A stretch of DNA of 34,780 nucleotides from CAZJFH01 sp964545205 (GCA_964545205.1 CAZJFH010000054.1:1-34780); one strand, 5' to 3'. Counted from the stretch's first letter, positions 17,200 to 28,383 are shown. Made by a program: numbers and translations. The notes: generated by a model not told the origin, from the letters alone.

Positions 17200-17371
17200 T
17201 TGCGTGTCTCGTGGCGGGGTTGCGAACGAGCGTACGTAGCATAGCCGCCCCGCCGCTGTACAGATCGGCGGGTGTTCGGCCGGCTGGCCGGGCGGTACAA
17301 CTCCTGCTACCATGGTCGGGCATAACCACAATACCAGCCGTCGACCGAAACGGCCGGCATGGGAGGGTGAC

Positions 17372-19383
<2,012 letters not shown>

Positions 19384-19387
<4 letters not shown>

Positions 19388-20022
19388 CGGCTCTTCGCGC
19401 CGGCGTCGTCCGGCGTCTCGGCCAGCGCCTGGGCGTCGATCGTCTCGCGCAGCGCCTCGAGCTGGTTCTTGGTCTCGTCCAGCGCCGAGGTGGCGAATTC
19501 CTTGAGCGCGTCGGCGTCGAACGCGCTGTCGATCGCGCGCTGGTAGACGTCCTGCTCGTCCTCGAGCGCGGTCGCCATCTTGATGCCCCAGGCGACGTCG
19601 TCGGCCTCGGGCGGCGTGTCGGCCTTGACCGGGTCGGACGGGCTCTTGCCGGCCGGCACTTCCTGGTAGACGCCGCGCGCCTGGGCGAAGTCCTCGGGGT
19701 AGGCGACCTTGGCCTCCTGGGCGACGTCCTTCAGCTTGTCGTTCTGCGACTCGGCGTTTTCGCCGATCTCGCGCGCCAGCTGCTGCACCGCCTCGCTGAA
19801 GCCCTGGCCGTCCTGGACCCGGCGCGCGATGTCGCGCTGCGCCCAGTTGTGGCCGACGATCTCCTCGACGAACTGCTCCGGGGTGAGGCGGGTGGCGTAG
19901 GATTCCTGGCCGGCCGCTTCGCCCGTCGTCGTCGCGGCGCCGGGCGTGGTCTCGGCGGCCATCGGCGCGCCGGCCAGCAGCGCCAGCGCGGCGGTGGTGG
20001 CGAGGAACAGCTTGCTGTTCAT
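19384..20022 (-). CDS. Exported DUF4142-like helical protein
   Basis: 212 aa with a signal peptide (1 to about 23, ending PMAA). The mature part is largely charged helices with FVEEIVGHNWAQRDIARRVQ, QQLAREIGENAESQNDKLKDVA and a second helix pair near the C-terminus. This pattern resembles the periplasmic DUF4142 four-helix, ferritin-like family. No obvious metal-ligand set is complete, so no activity is proposed. A GGGAGA ribosome site precedes the ATG. It is monocistronic and convergent with the PAS kinase. Confidence 0.7.
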
Positions 20023-20149
20023 GGTGATCTCCCATCTTGCATCGCTGTCAGGTGAACGCTCCAGGGCGGCGGCGGTTCGGGCCGCCGCGGATTCACGCCG
20101 CTCTCATTCCTAAGTCGCATGGCTGCGGCGGTTGGCTTGCGGCGGTGGT

Positions 20150-20170
20150 CATGCCATGATCACCGGCATG
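20150..20170. promoter_or_regulatory. Inverted repeat upstream of the hydrogenase operon
   Basis: CATGCC (20150-20155) and GGCATG (20165-20170) are separated by 9 nt, 49-69 nt before the first hydrogenase start codon. It could be an operator. I do not recognise it as an FNR, CRP or sigma-54 site. Confidence 0.3.
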
Positions 20171-20218
20171 GTTATTTCGCGGCGGCCGTCCGGTCCGCCG
20201 CCATGCCGGGGAGGGACG

Positions 20219-21346
20219 ATGCCGATTTCGGTAGGCTCCAAGGTCCTGGTCCAGCGGGAGGATTTCGACGAGCTGCTGACGGCGCTGGCCGCCGACGGCC
20301 GCACGGTGCTCGGCCCCAGGGTCGAGGACGGCGCGGTGGTCTACGCCCCGCTGTCGGGAGCCGCCGATCTGCCCGCCGGGGTCACGGACGAGCAGGAGGG
20401 TGGGCGCTACCGCCTGCGCCACGACGGCGGCGCGGCGCTGTTCGGCTGCACGCTGGGCGCCCAGGGCTGGAAGCGGCACCTGTTCCCGCCGCACCAGCGG
20501 ATGTGGGCCGCCGAGCGCGGCGGCAGCGGCTTTCGCGTGCTGCCCGAGCCGGCGCCGCCGCCGCGCGTCGCCTTCCTCGGCGTGCGCGCCTGCGAGCTGG
20601 CGGCGATCGCCGTCCAGGACAAGGTGTTCGCGGCCGGCGCCTATGTCGATCCGGTCTACGCCGCGCGCCGCAAGGCGGCGCTGATCGTGGCCGTGCAGTG
20701 CGGCCGCGCCTGCGCCACCTGCTTCTGCGATTCGATGGGCACCGGGCCGCAGGTCGGCGCCGGCCACGACCTGCTGCTGAGCGAGATCGCCGCCGAAGGC
20801 CGCCACGTCTTCGTCGTCGAGGTCGGCAGCCAGAGCGGCGCCGCCGTGCTCGACGCGGTGCCGCATTCGCCGGCCTCGGCCGCCGACCTCGCCGCGGCGG
20901 CGGCGCTGCCGGCGCAGGCGGCGGCGCAGCAGAAGCGGCGCATGGATCCCGAGGCGCAGACGCTGCTCAAGCAGGGAATCGAGAGCCCGCGCTGGGAGGA
21001 CACGGCCAAGCGCTGCCTGACCTGCGGCAACTGCACCCAGGTGTGCCCGACCTGCTTCTGCTCGACCACCGAGGACACCACCGAACTCGGCGGCGACAAG
21101 GCCGAGCGCTGGAAGCGCTGGGACAGCTGCTTCACCATCGAATACTCCTACATCCACGGCGGCAGCGTGCGCCGCGAGGCGTCGTCGCGCTATCGCCAGT
21201 GGATCACCCACAAGCTCGCCACCTGGCACGACCAGTTCGGGGTCTCGGGCTGCGTCGGCTGCGGCCGCTGCATCACCTGGTGCCCGGTGGGAATCGACGT
21301 CACCGAGGAGGTCGCGGCCCTGCGCGCGGCCCGCAAGGGAGGCTAG
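20219..21346 (+). CDS. hydB: NiFe hydrogenase group 3b, beta (iron-sulfur) subunit
   Basis: 375 aa. The C-terminal part holds two [4Fe-4S] ferredoxin motifs, CLTCGNCTQVCPTCFC (about 263-278) and CVGCGRCITWCPVG (about 345-358). An N-terminal cysteine cluster CGRACATCFCDSMG (about 161-174) and the VRACELAAI motif are typical of HydB/HyhB and related reductase subunits. It carries electrons between the gamma flavoprotein and the hydrogenase dimer. The ATG follows GGGGAGGGAC; upstream in-frame ATGs lack a ribosome site. First gene of a five-gene operon. Confidence 0.9.
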   Translation: MPISVGSKVLVQREDFDELLTALAADGRTVLGPRVEDGAVVYAPLSGAADLPAGVTDEQEGGRYRLRHDGGAALFGCTLGAQGWKRHLFPPHQRMWAAERGGSGFRVLPEPAPPPRVAFLGVRACELAAIAVQDKVFAAGAYVDPVYAARRKAALIVAVQCGRACATCFCDSMGTGPQVGAGHDLLLSEIAAEGRHVFVVEVGSQSGAAVLDAVPHSPASAADLAAAAALPAQAAAQQKRRMDPEAQTLLKQGIESPRWEDTAKRCLTCGNCTQVCPTCFCSTTEDTTELGGDKAERWKRWDSCFTIEYSYIHGGSVRREASSRYRQWITHKLATWHDQFGVSGCVGCGRCITWCPVGIDVTEEVAALRAARKGG

Positions 21347-21348
21347 CC

Positions 21349-21834
21349 ATGCACGTGGAAGACCTGGGACGCATCCTCGACGAACATCCGTTCCTGAGCG
21401 GCCTGGCGCCCGAGCTGCGGACCCTGCTGGTCGGCTGCGCCGCCAACGAGCGCTACGAGGCCGGGCAGTACATCTACCGCGAGGGCCAGGCGGCCGAGAA
21501 GTTCTGGCTGCTGCGCCGCGGCACGGTGTCGATCGAGATCTACGCGCCGGGGCGCGAGCCGCTGGTCGTCGAGACCATCGGCGAAGGCGACATCCTCGGC
21601 TGGTCGTGGCTGGTGCCGCCGCACAAGGCGATGTTCGACGCCCGCGCCGTGTCGCTGGTGCGCGCCGTGTCGTTCGACGCCAAATGCCTGCTGCGCAAGA
21701 TGGAAAGCGACCATGCGCTCGGCTACGAGGTGATGAAGCGCTTCGTGCCGGTGGTCGCCCACCGCCTGCAGGCGGCGCGGCTGCAGATGCTCGATCTCTA
21801 CGGCCCCGGCGGCGGCGGCAGGAGGTCGGCGTGA
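21349..21834 (+). CDS. Cyclic-nucleotide-binding-fold protein within the hydrogenase operon
   Basis: 161 aa, a single CNB (cNMP_binding) domain with no DNA-binding helix-turn-helix. The early beta-roll pattern YEAGQYIYREGQAAEKFWLLRRGTV (split as YEAGQYIYREG and FWLLRRGTV) is canonical. The phosphate-binding cassette is degenerate: LGWSWLVPPHKAMFDARA replaces the usual FGE..R-A, so classical cAMP binding is unlikely. Two internal Cys (one in LVGCAANE, one in DAKCLLRK) could offer redox sensing. It starts 2 nt after hydB, with AAGGGAGG upstream, and its stop overlaps the gamma-subunit start (GTGA). The placement implies a regulatory or assembly role on the hydrogenase. Confidence 0.82.
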   Translation: MHVEDLGRILDEHPFLSGLAPELRTLLVGCAANERYEAGQYIYREGQAAEKFWLLRRGTVSIEIYAPGREPLVVETIGEGDILGWSWLVPPHKAMFDARAVSLVRAVSFDAKCLLRKMESDHALGYEVMKRFVPVVAHRLQAARLQMLDLYGPGGGGRRSA

Positions 21835-22685
21835 GCCTCGTCGATTCGGTCGCCCTCGTTCCCGCCGATCCGATGCTCCCGGTCCCGTTCCGGGTCGAGC
21901 GGGTGCGCAAGGAACTGTCCGACACCTTCACCCTGGAACTGGTGCCCGAGGGCGGCGGCGGCTTCGCCTTCAAGCCCGGCCAGTTCAACATGCTCTACGC
22001 CTTCGGCGTCGGCGAGGTGCCGATCAGCATCTCCGGCGACCCGGCGGCCACCGATTGCCTGGTCCACACCATCCGCGCGGTCGGCGCCGTCACCCAGGCG
22101 ATGTGGGCGGTCAAGCCCGGCGAGGCGCTCGGCGTGCGCGGCCCGTTCGGCACGCCGTGGCCGGTCGAGCAGGCCTATGGCGACGACCTGCTGATCGTCG
22201 CCGGCGGCGTCGGCCTGGCGCCGCTGCGCCCGGCGATCTACCAGGCGCTGGCCGAGCGCGACAGGTTCGGCAAGGTGACGATCCTGTACGGCGCGCGCAC
22301 GCCCGAGGACATCCTGTTCCGCAAGGAACTGGAGAAGTGGCGCGGCCGCTTCGACATCGACGTCGCGGTCACGGTGGACCGCTCGACCGGCAAATGGGGC
22401 GGCGCCGTCGGCGTGGTCACCAACCTGATCGCCCGCGGCGGCTTCGACCCGCTGCAGACCACCGCGCTGGTCTGCGGTCCCGAGGTGATGATGCGCTACG
22501 CGGTGATGGCGCTGGAGAAGCGCGGCGTCGCCGCGTCGAAGATCCACGTCTCGATGGAGCGCAACATGAAGTGCGGCATCGGCCTGTGCGGCCACTGCCA
22601 GTGGGGACCGCATTTCGTGTGCAAGGACGGGCCGGTGTTCCGCTACGACGCCGTCGCCGACCTGCTGACGATTCGGGAGCTGTGA
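21831..22685 (+). CDS. hydG: NiFe hydrogenase group 3b, gamma (FAD/NAD(P)-binding) subunit
   Basis: 284 aa of the ferredoxin-NADP reductase/dihydroorotate dehydrogenase electron-transfer family. The FAD-binding barrel is at about 15-105, with the flavin contact near PISISG. The NAD(P) domain shows LIVAGGVGLAPLRPAI (about 122-137) and YGARTPEDILF. The C-terminal [2Fe-2S] site is CGIGLCGHCQWGPHFVCKDG (about 247-266). It links pyridine nucleotide to the beta subunit. The GTG start overlaps the previous stop and has GGAGG upstream. Similar proteins are sometimes called sulfhydrogenase subunit gamma. Confidence 0.9.
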   Translation: MSLVDSVALVPADPMLPVPFRVERVRKELSDTFTLELVPEGGGGFAFKPGQFNMLYAFGVGEVPISISGDPAATDCLVHTIRAVGAVTQAMWAVKPGEALGVRGPFGTPWPVEQAYGDDLLIVAGGVGLAPLRPAIYQALAERDRFGKVTILYGARTPEDILFRKELEKWRGRFDIDVAVTVDRSTGKWGGAVGVVTNLIARGGFDPLQTTALVCGPEVMMRYAVMALEKRGVAASKIHVSMERNMKCGIGLCGHCQWGPHFVCKDGPVFRYDAVADLLTIREL

Positions 22686-22725
22686 CGATGGTGGCGGAAA
22701 CGCGGAACAGAGGGGAGCTCCAGTC

Positions 22726-23494
22726 ATGACGGCGCGCGCCAAACCCCGGCTGGCGGTGTGGAAGTTCTCGTCCTGCGACGGCTGCCAGCTCAGCCTGCTC
22801 GACTGCGAGCTCGAACTGCTGGCCGTCGCCGAGGCGGTCGAGATCGCCTATTTCCTCGAGGCGACCCGCAAGGAGGCCAAGGGTCCGTGGGACGTGTCGC
22901 TGGTCGAGGGCTCGATCACCACGCCGCACGAGGCCGAGCTGATCCGAAAGGTCCGCAAGCAGTCGAAGACGCTGATCACCATCGGCGCCTGCGCGACGTC
23001 GGGCGGCATCCAGGCGTTGCGCAACTTCGCCGACGTCAAGGGCTTCATCGACATCGTCTACGCCCATCCCGAATACATCGAGACGCTGAAGACCTCGACG
23101 GCGATCGGCGACCACGTGCCGGTCGACTTCGAGCTGCGCGGCTGCCCGATCAACAAGTACCAGCTCCTGGAAGTGCTCAACGCCACGCTCAACGGCCGCA
23201 AGCCGATCGTGCCGCGCCATTCGCAGTGCCTGGAGTGCAAGCAGAAGGGCACCGTCTGCGTGATGGTCGCCCACGGCACGCCGTGCCTCGGCCCGGTGAC
23301 CCAGGCCGGCTGCGGCAATCTGTGCCCGTCGCACGACCGCGGCTGCTACGGCTGCTTCGGGCCGATGGAGACGCCCAACACCGCCTCGCTGGCGACGTGG
23401 TGGACCGGGCTGGGTTGCGACGGCCGCGACATCCAGCGGGCGCTGCGCACCTTCAACACCAACGCCGAGGCCTTCCGCAAGGAGAGCGAACGTC

Positions 23495-23502
<8 letters not shown>
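22726..23502 (+). CDS. hydD: NiFe hydrogenase group 3b, delta (small) subunit
   Basis: 258 aa. The proximal cluster motif SSCDGCQLS is at 16-24 and CATSG follows at about 88; further Cys include RGCPIN, CLECKQKGTVC, CLGPVTQAGCGNLCPSHDRGCYGCFG. There is no twin-arginine signal, as expected for a cytosolic group 3 enzyme. The subunit conducts electrons from the NiFe site towards the beta/gamma module. It starts 40 nt after hydG with GGGGAG upstream and its 3' end overlaps the large-subunit start by 8 nt. Confidence 0.92.
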
Positions 23503-24790
<1,288 letters not shown>

Positions 24791-24836
24791 TGGACGGGGC
24801 GCTGCCCGCCGAACGCCGCGAGAGTCCGCGCGGAGC

Positions 24837-24914
24837 GCGCGTCTCCAGACGCGCAGTTGTCAGGGCAAGCGCCGGGAAACACCGCGGGTCTGGAGACCCG
24901 CGCTCCCAGGGCGC
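24837..24914. repeat. REP/BIME-like paired hairpin element, copy 2
   Basis: Two perfect 8-bp hairpins: GCGCGTCT-CC-AGACGCGC (24837-24854) and GCGGGTCT-GG-AGACCCGC (24884-24901), followed by GCTCCCAGGGCGC. The flank resembles copy 1 (GGGAGCGCGGG / CAGGGC). It lies between the hydrogenase large subunit and the protease gene, in the 136-nt gap. Confidence 0.65.
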
Positions 24915-24926
24915 TACGGAATTCGA

Positions 24927-25364
24927 ATGCTGCTGATCGGCATCGGCAACGCGTTCCGCCGCGACGACGGCGCCGGGCTGGCGGTGGCCGAGCGGGTGGC
25001 GGCGCTGGCGCCGCCGGGCGTCGAGGTCGTCGCCCATCACGGCGAGGGCGCCGAGCTGATGGAGCTGTGGCGCGGCCGCGAGGCGGTGATCGTGGTCGAC
25101 GCGGTGTCGTCCGGCCAGCCGGCCGGCACCATCCGTCGTTTCGATGCCGAGCGCGAGGCATTGCCTGCCGAGCTGTTCTGTTTCTCCAGCCACGCCTTCG
25201 GCGTCGCCCAGGCCGTGGAGATGGCCCGCGCCCTCGGCGGGCTGCCGGGTCGTTTGCGGGTGATCGGCATCGAGGGCGAGGATTTCGGGCACGGCCAGGG
25301 GCTCGGCCCGGCCGTCGCCGCCGCCGTCGCCGCGGTGGCGGCGGAGATCGTCGCGGCGCGATAG
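24927..25364 (+). CDS. Hydrogenase maturation protease (HycI/HybD family)
   Basis: 145 aa. Family signatures are LLIGIGNAFRRDDGAGLAVAE (near the N-terminus; nickel-binding acidic residue in the DD pair), VVDAVSSGQPAG (second Asp) and FSSHAFGVAQ (His). These proteases check nickel insertion and then cut the large-subunit tail after the L2 His. The substrate is presumably the adjacent alpha subunit. The ribosome site is poor and a REP-like element separates it from the operon, so expression may be lower or differently controlled. Confidence 0.9.
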   Translation: MLLIGIGNAFRRDDGAGLAVAERVAALAPPGVEVVAHHGEGAELMELWRGREAVIVVDAVSSGQPAGTIRRFDAEREALPAELFCFSSHAFGVAQAVEMARALGGLPGRLRVIGIEGEDFGHGQGLGPAVAAAVAAVAAEIVAAR

Positions 25365-25492
25365 GGCCGCAACCGTCGAGCGCTACCCCTCCCGGACTAG
25401 CAGCACTTGCCCAATGACCTAGAGCCTCCCCGAGGGTCCACCGCTACTGTACTGCACCGCACATAACGCGGTGAGGTCTCCGGGGGGCGACA

Positions 25493-25975
25493 ATGATCGA
25501 CTTGCGATGGACGGAGGCGATGGGCGTCGGGGTCTCGGACCTGGATCGCGACCACCGGAACGTCATCGCGCTGCTGTCGCAGCTGCGGGCGGCGCTCGAG
25601 CGCGACTCCGCGATGGCGATCGACGTCGCCGACGAGCTGATCGCCGAGACCCGCCTGCATTTCGAGCGCGAGGAGCGGATGCTGGACGACTGCCGCTATC
25701 CACGGCTGGCTCCGCACGCCCGCGGCCATCGCGAGGCCGAGCAGGAACTCGACCGGCTGCGCGCGGCCGCGCTGGCCGGCGACTGGGTCGAGGCCGGGGC
25801 GCTTCACGGCCAGGCCTGCGCGACGTTCCTGCTGAAGCTGCTGATCGACGACCTGGACTACAAGTGGTTCCTGATCGACAGCCGCATCGAGCCGCGATTC
25901 GCCGGCGTCGCCGTCCAGGCCTGGGTGCCGCGCGTCGCCGGGCTGACCGGCGGCGTCGGCGTCATTCCCGCGTGA
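25493..25975 (+). CDS. Bacteriohemerythrin-like protein with one altered iron ligand
   Basis: 160 aa. A hemerythrin four-helix bundle is recognisable: W6 and VSDLDRDHRNVIALL (first His), RLHFEREERML (His, Glu) and PHARGHREAE (HxxxH). The last ligand motif, normally HxxxxDxxY, reads KLLIDDLDY: the Asp and Tyr are kept but the His is Lys. Such proteins bind O2 or NO at a di-iron site; loss of one ligand may change or prevent this. The ATG follows a GGGGGG stretch. The 3' end overlaps a convergent small gene by 14 nt. It lies between hydrogenase and iron genes, so an oxygen or iron role fits. Confidence 0.82.
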   Translation: MIDLRWTEAMGVGVSDLDRDHRNVIALLSQLRAALERDSAMAIDVADELIAETRLHFEREERMLDDCRYPRLAPHARGHREAEQELDRLRAAALAGDWVEAGALHGQACATFLLKLLIDDLDYKWFLIDSRIEPRFAGVAVQAWVPRVAGLTGGVGVIPA

Positions 25976-26153
25976 AGCCCAGCCGCAGCGCCGCCCACAA
26001 CAGCGGCAGGGTCGCCGCGGTCGCCGCCGCGACGGCGTAGCCGGCGGCCATCGCCGCCGGATCGGCGGCCCCGGCGATGCGGGCGCCGATCAGACCGATC
26101 ATCGTCGCGATTCCGAAGTCCAGCGGGCCGAGCCCGCCTGCACGCATCCCCAT
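25962..26153 (-). CDS. Small two-helix membrane protein
   Basis: 63 aa with two hydrophobic segments, GPLDFGIATMIGLIGARIAG and MAAGYAVAAATAATLPLLWA, and a basic C-terminus (LRLGFTRE). The ATG has a strong GGAGGGGGG site 3 nt upstream, which supports real translation. I do not recognise the family. Divergent from the DUF2325 gene. Confidence 0.6.
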   Translation of the reverse strand: MGMRAGGLGPLDFGIATMIGLIGARIAGAADPAAMAAGYAVAAATAATLPLLWAALRLGFTRE

Positions 26154-26234
26154 CGCCCCCCTCCAGCGAATGTCCCCGACGGTGCTGCTGTTATCACGCC
26201 GGCGCCGCGCGTCGCCTTGATCGAAGGCAAGCTC

Positions 26235-26285
26235 TTGACGGCAGGCCCGACCTGGCTGACAATGCAAATGAGAATGCGTCGCAAT
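26235..26285 (+). promoter_or_regulatory. Promoter and Fur-box-like site of the DUF2325 gene
   Basis: TTGACG (26235-26240), 17-nt spacer, GACAAT (26258-26263). A Fur-box-like site at 26262-26285 (ATGCAAATGAGAAT then GCGTCGCAAT) overlaps the -10 edge and probable start point. The same pattern occurs before bfd (28083-28106). Iron repression is inferred. Confidence 0.6.
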
Positions 26286-26298
26286 AGCGAGGTGGGGG

Positions 26299-27525
26299 AT
26301 GTGCGAGTGTCTGGACTGCCCCAAGGCCGGGGCGCTGAAGATCAAGACCAACCGCCGCAAGCTGTGGGAGGTCGACGGCCGCTGGATGTGCGCGGTGGTC
26401 GGCACCTGCCTGAGCGTGCCCGAACTGCGGCGGCTGGCCCATGACGGCCGCGTCAGCTTTCCCGACGGCGCGCCCAGCGACTACCAGCTTCACGGCGCCG
26501 TGGTCGGCTTCGCCAAGCAGCCGTGCCAGGTGGCGCGGCTGGCGCACAAGCTGCTGGAGCGCAAGTTCGCGGTCCAGATCGGCCGATTCGCCCGCGTCGG
26601 CTGCCCCTCGGCGCTGGAGCGGCTGTGGCAGGAGGCCAAGGCGAAGGGCGAGGTGCCGGGCGCCTACTGGGCCCTGGTCACCCATCCGCTGCTGCCGGCC
26701 GAGCTCGGCGAGCGGCTGTTCGGCGAGATCCACATGATGTCGCACCTCGCCGGCGCCGCCTTTCGCGCCGAGCTGCGCCGCCAGGGGGAACTGGAGGGGC
26801 GGGTCGTCGAGCTGGAGGCCGAACTGCGGGCGGCGCGGGCCGGCGCGGCGCGGGCGATCGCCGGTCGCGACTCCCGCATCCGCGGCCTCGAGCACGCCGC
26901 CGCGCGGCTGCCTGCGGTCCAGGAGCGCGCCGAAGCGCTGCAGCAACGGCTCGATGCCCTGGAAACCGGTGCCGAGCGCCGGGCGCTGCTGGTGCGGCTG
27001 GAGGCCGAGACCGGAGCGCAGGCGCGGATGTCGATCAAGCTGGAGGCCGCCGAGGCACGGGCCGCGGTCGCCGAGGCCGAGGTCCGGCGCCTGCGCAGCG
27101 AGCGCGACGACCTGCGCGAAGAGAACGCGACCTTGCGCGCCGCCGCGTCGGGGCTGCAGGACCGGGCGGCCAACGACCTGACGCCCGACCTGGTCGGCCG
27201 CTGCGTGCTGTATGTCGGCGGCCGCGACCGGCTGATGCCGCATCTGCAGGCGGCGGTGCGGCGCTGCAACGGCGAATTGATGCATCACGACGGCGGCCTG
27301 TCCGACGGCGCCGCGCGGCTCGACGGCGCCCTGGAGCGCGCCGACGTCGTCGTCTGCCCGATCGACTGCGTCTCGCACGACGCCGTCGACCGCATCAAGC
27401 AGGCCTGCCGACGCTGCGACAAGCCGTTCGTGCCCCTGCGCGGCATGGGCGTCGCGGCGTTCCTGCGCGGCCTGCGCACCGTGGCGCCGGCGCCGGCGCC
27501 AGCGCAGGTGCAGGCGGCGGAGTAG
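26299..27525 (+). CDS. DUF2325 domain protein with long coiled coil
   Basis: 408 aa. The N-terminus has a Cys motif (MCECLDCPK) and further Cys near 31 and 37. Residues about 155-295 are a heptad-rich coiled coil. The C-terminal DUF2325 domain (about 300-395) starts VLYVGGRDRLMPHLQAAV and contains VVCPIDCVSHDAVDRIKQAC. The function of DUF2325 is unknown. The gene has GGTGGGGG just before the ATG and a promoter with a Fur-like box shared with bfd, which suggests an iron-linked role. Confidence 0.82.
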   Translation: MCECLDCPKAGALKIKTNRRKLWEVDGRWMCAVVGTCLSVPELRRLAHDGRVSFPDGAPSDYQLHGAVVGFAKQPCQVARLAHKLLERKFAVQIGRFARVGCPSALERLWQEAKAKGEVPGAYWALVTHPLLPAELGERLFGEIHMMSHLAGAAFRAELRRQGELEGRVVELEAELRAARAGAARAIAGRDSRIRGLEHAAARLPAVQERAEALQQRLDALETGAERRALLVRLEAETGAQARMSIKLEAAEARAAVAEAEVRRLRSERDDLREENATLRAAASGLQDRAANDLTPDLVGRCVLYVGGRDRLMPHLQAAVRRCNGELMHHDGGLSDGAARLDGALERADVVVCPIDCVSHDAVDRIKQACRRCDKPFVPLRGMGVAAFLRGLRTVAPAPAPAQVQAAE

Positions 27526-27597
27526 GGGGGCGTGACCGCGGGGCAAGCCCACGGCAGTCCGGTTCAAGTTCGGATCGGCGTATCAGGTCCTTGAAGT

Positions 27598-27707
27598 CGT
27601 CATGGCCGGGCGAAGTCCCGGCCATCCACGTGGCGCGGTCGCACTATCGTCGGGAACTGCCCGCAGGCGGAAACACGTGGATGGCCGGGACAAGCCCGGC
27701 CATGACG
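27598..27707. repeat. Long inverted repeat (MITE/REP-like)
   Basis: The left arm (27598-27632) and right arm (27674-27707) are reverse complements except at the centre of each, and enclose 41 nt. Each arm is itself a hairpin (ATGGCCGGG / CCCGGCCAT). Elements of this wording recur between genes in many alphaproteobacteria. It separates the convergent DUF2325 and bfd genes and may act as a bidirectional terminator. Confidence 0.75.
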
Positions 27708-27768
27708 CGATGAGTGCACATCGGCGAAGAAGCCACGGCGCCGGGGCGTGACGGTGGTCTGGGCCGCC

Positions 27769-27981
27769 TCAGCCGGCGCAGGAGCAGCCGGCGCCGCAGC
27801 TGCCGGCCGGGGCGGCCACCGACTCGCCGTCCTTGACGATGTCGCGGACGTACTGGACGCATTTGCCGCATTTCGGGCGGACGCCGAAGTGCTGGTAGAC
27901 CTTGGCCACCGAGCGCGTGCCGCTGGCCGCGAGTTCCTTGACCTGACGGTCCGTGAAGCCGTGGCAAAGGCAGACGTACAT
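27769..27981 (-). CDS. bfd: Bacterioferritin-associated ferredoxin
   Basis: 70 aa. The [2Fe-2S] ligands are CLC (residues 4 and 6) and CGKC (about 38 and 41), the Bfd pattern. Bfd reduces bacterioferritin to release stored iron under shortage. An extra Cys-rich tail (SCGAGCSCAG) follows the domain and could bind metal. Expression is probably iron-regulated: a good promoter and Fur-like box lie upstream (28060-28106). No bacterioferritin gene is in the window. Confidence 0.9.
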   Translation of the reverse strand: MYVCLCHGFTDRQVKELAASGTRSVAKVYQHFGVRPKCGKCVQYVRDIVKDGESVAAPAGSCGAGCSCAG

Positions 27982-28059
27982 GGATCGGCGCCCTCTCGCG
28001 GGTGAGTGTCAGTCGCATCCGGCGGCGGGGCCTACGCCCTTCGTATCTGCCGCGAAGGA

Positions 28060-28106
28060 AATATAGATCAGTCGACGCTCAGATGCAACTGCGACACGGT
28101 CGCAAA
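28060..28106 (-). promoter_or_regulatory. bfd promoter with Fur-box-like site
   Basis: On the minus strand TTGCAT (28088-28083), 17-nt spacer, TATATT (28065-28060). A site at 28083-28106 matches the one before the DUF2325 gene at 17 of 24 positions (ATGCAAnTGnGA, then GTCGCAA) and covers the -35. Repressor binding there would block transcription. Confidence 0.65.
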
Positions 28107-28125
28107 ATCACCCGCCCTGGCGGCG

Positions 28126-28323
28126 TCACTCCTCCGCCGCCGACTCGGCCGTCTGCTCGGCCGGCTTCGGGTCGTTGGCCTCGGCCAGGCGGCGGGTCGC
28201 TTCGGTCGAGATCTGTTCGGTGGGATTGATGAACAGGGCGGCGTCCTTGGCGTCCTCGCAGGCCAGGGCCGGGGCGGCGGTGGCGAACGCGGCGAAAAGG
28301 ACGGTCAGAGTCCTGGCGGTCAT
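28126..28323 (-). CDS. Small exported protein
   Basis: 65 aa: signal peptide (1 to about 21, TVLFAAFATAAPALA) then a short acidic, Ala/Glu-rich mature part with one Cys at its start. The lipobox is not canonical (ALAC). A GGGAGA ribosome site precedes the ATG. It lies 60 nt downstream of the CNB-AckA-PduL gene on the same strand and could be co-transcribed. Family not recognised. Confidence 0.6.
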   Translation of the reverse strand: MTARTLTVLFAAFATAAPALACEDAKDAALFINPTEQISTEATRRLAEANDPKPAEQTAESAAEE

Positions 28324-28383
28324 GGCGCTTCTCCCGACGTGGTGCTTCGCCGGGAGAACACCGTGGCGGCGGCGCCGGTTCCC

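Noticed and set aside
17312..17371. ATG at 17312 as start of the triple-PAS kinase
   Set aside because: Added residues look non-coding and lack a ribosome site; TTG at 17372 follows GGGAGGG.
22688..22725. Tiny frame starting at ATG 22688 between hydrogenase gamma and delta genes
   Set aside because: It is only about 15 codons long before overlapping hydD and has no support as a gene.
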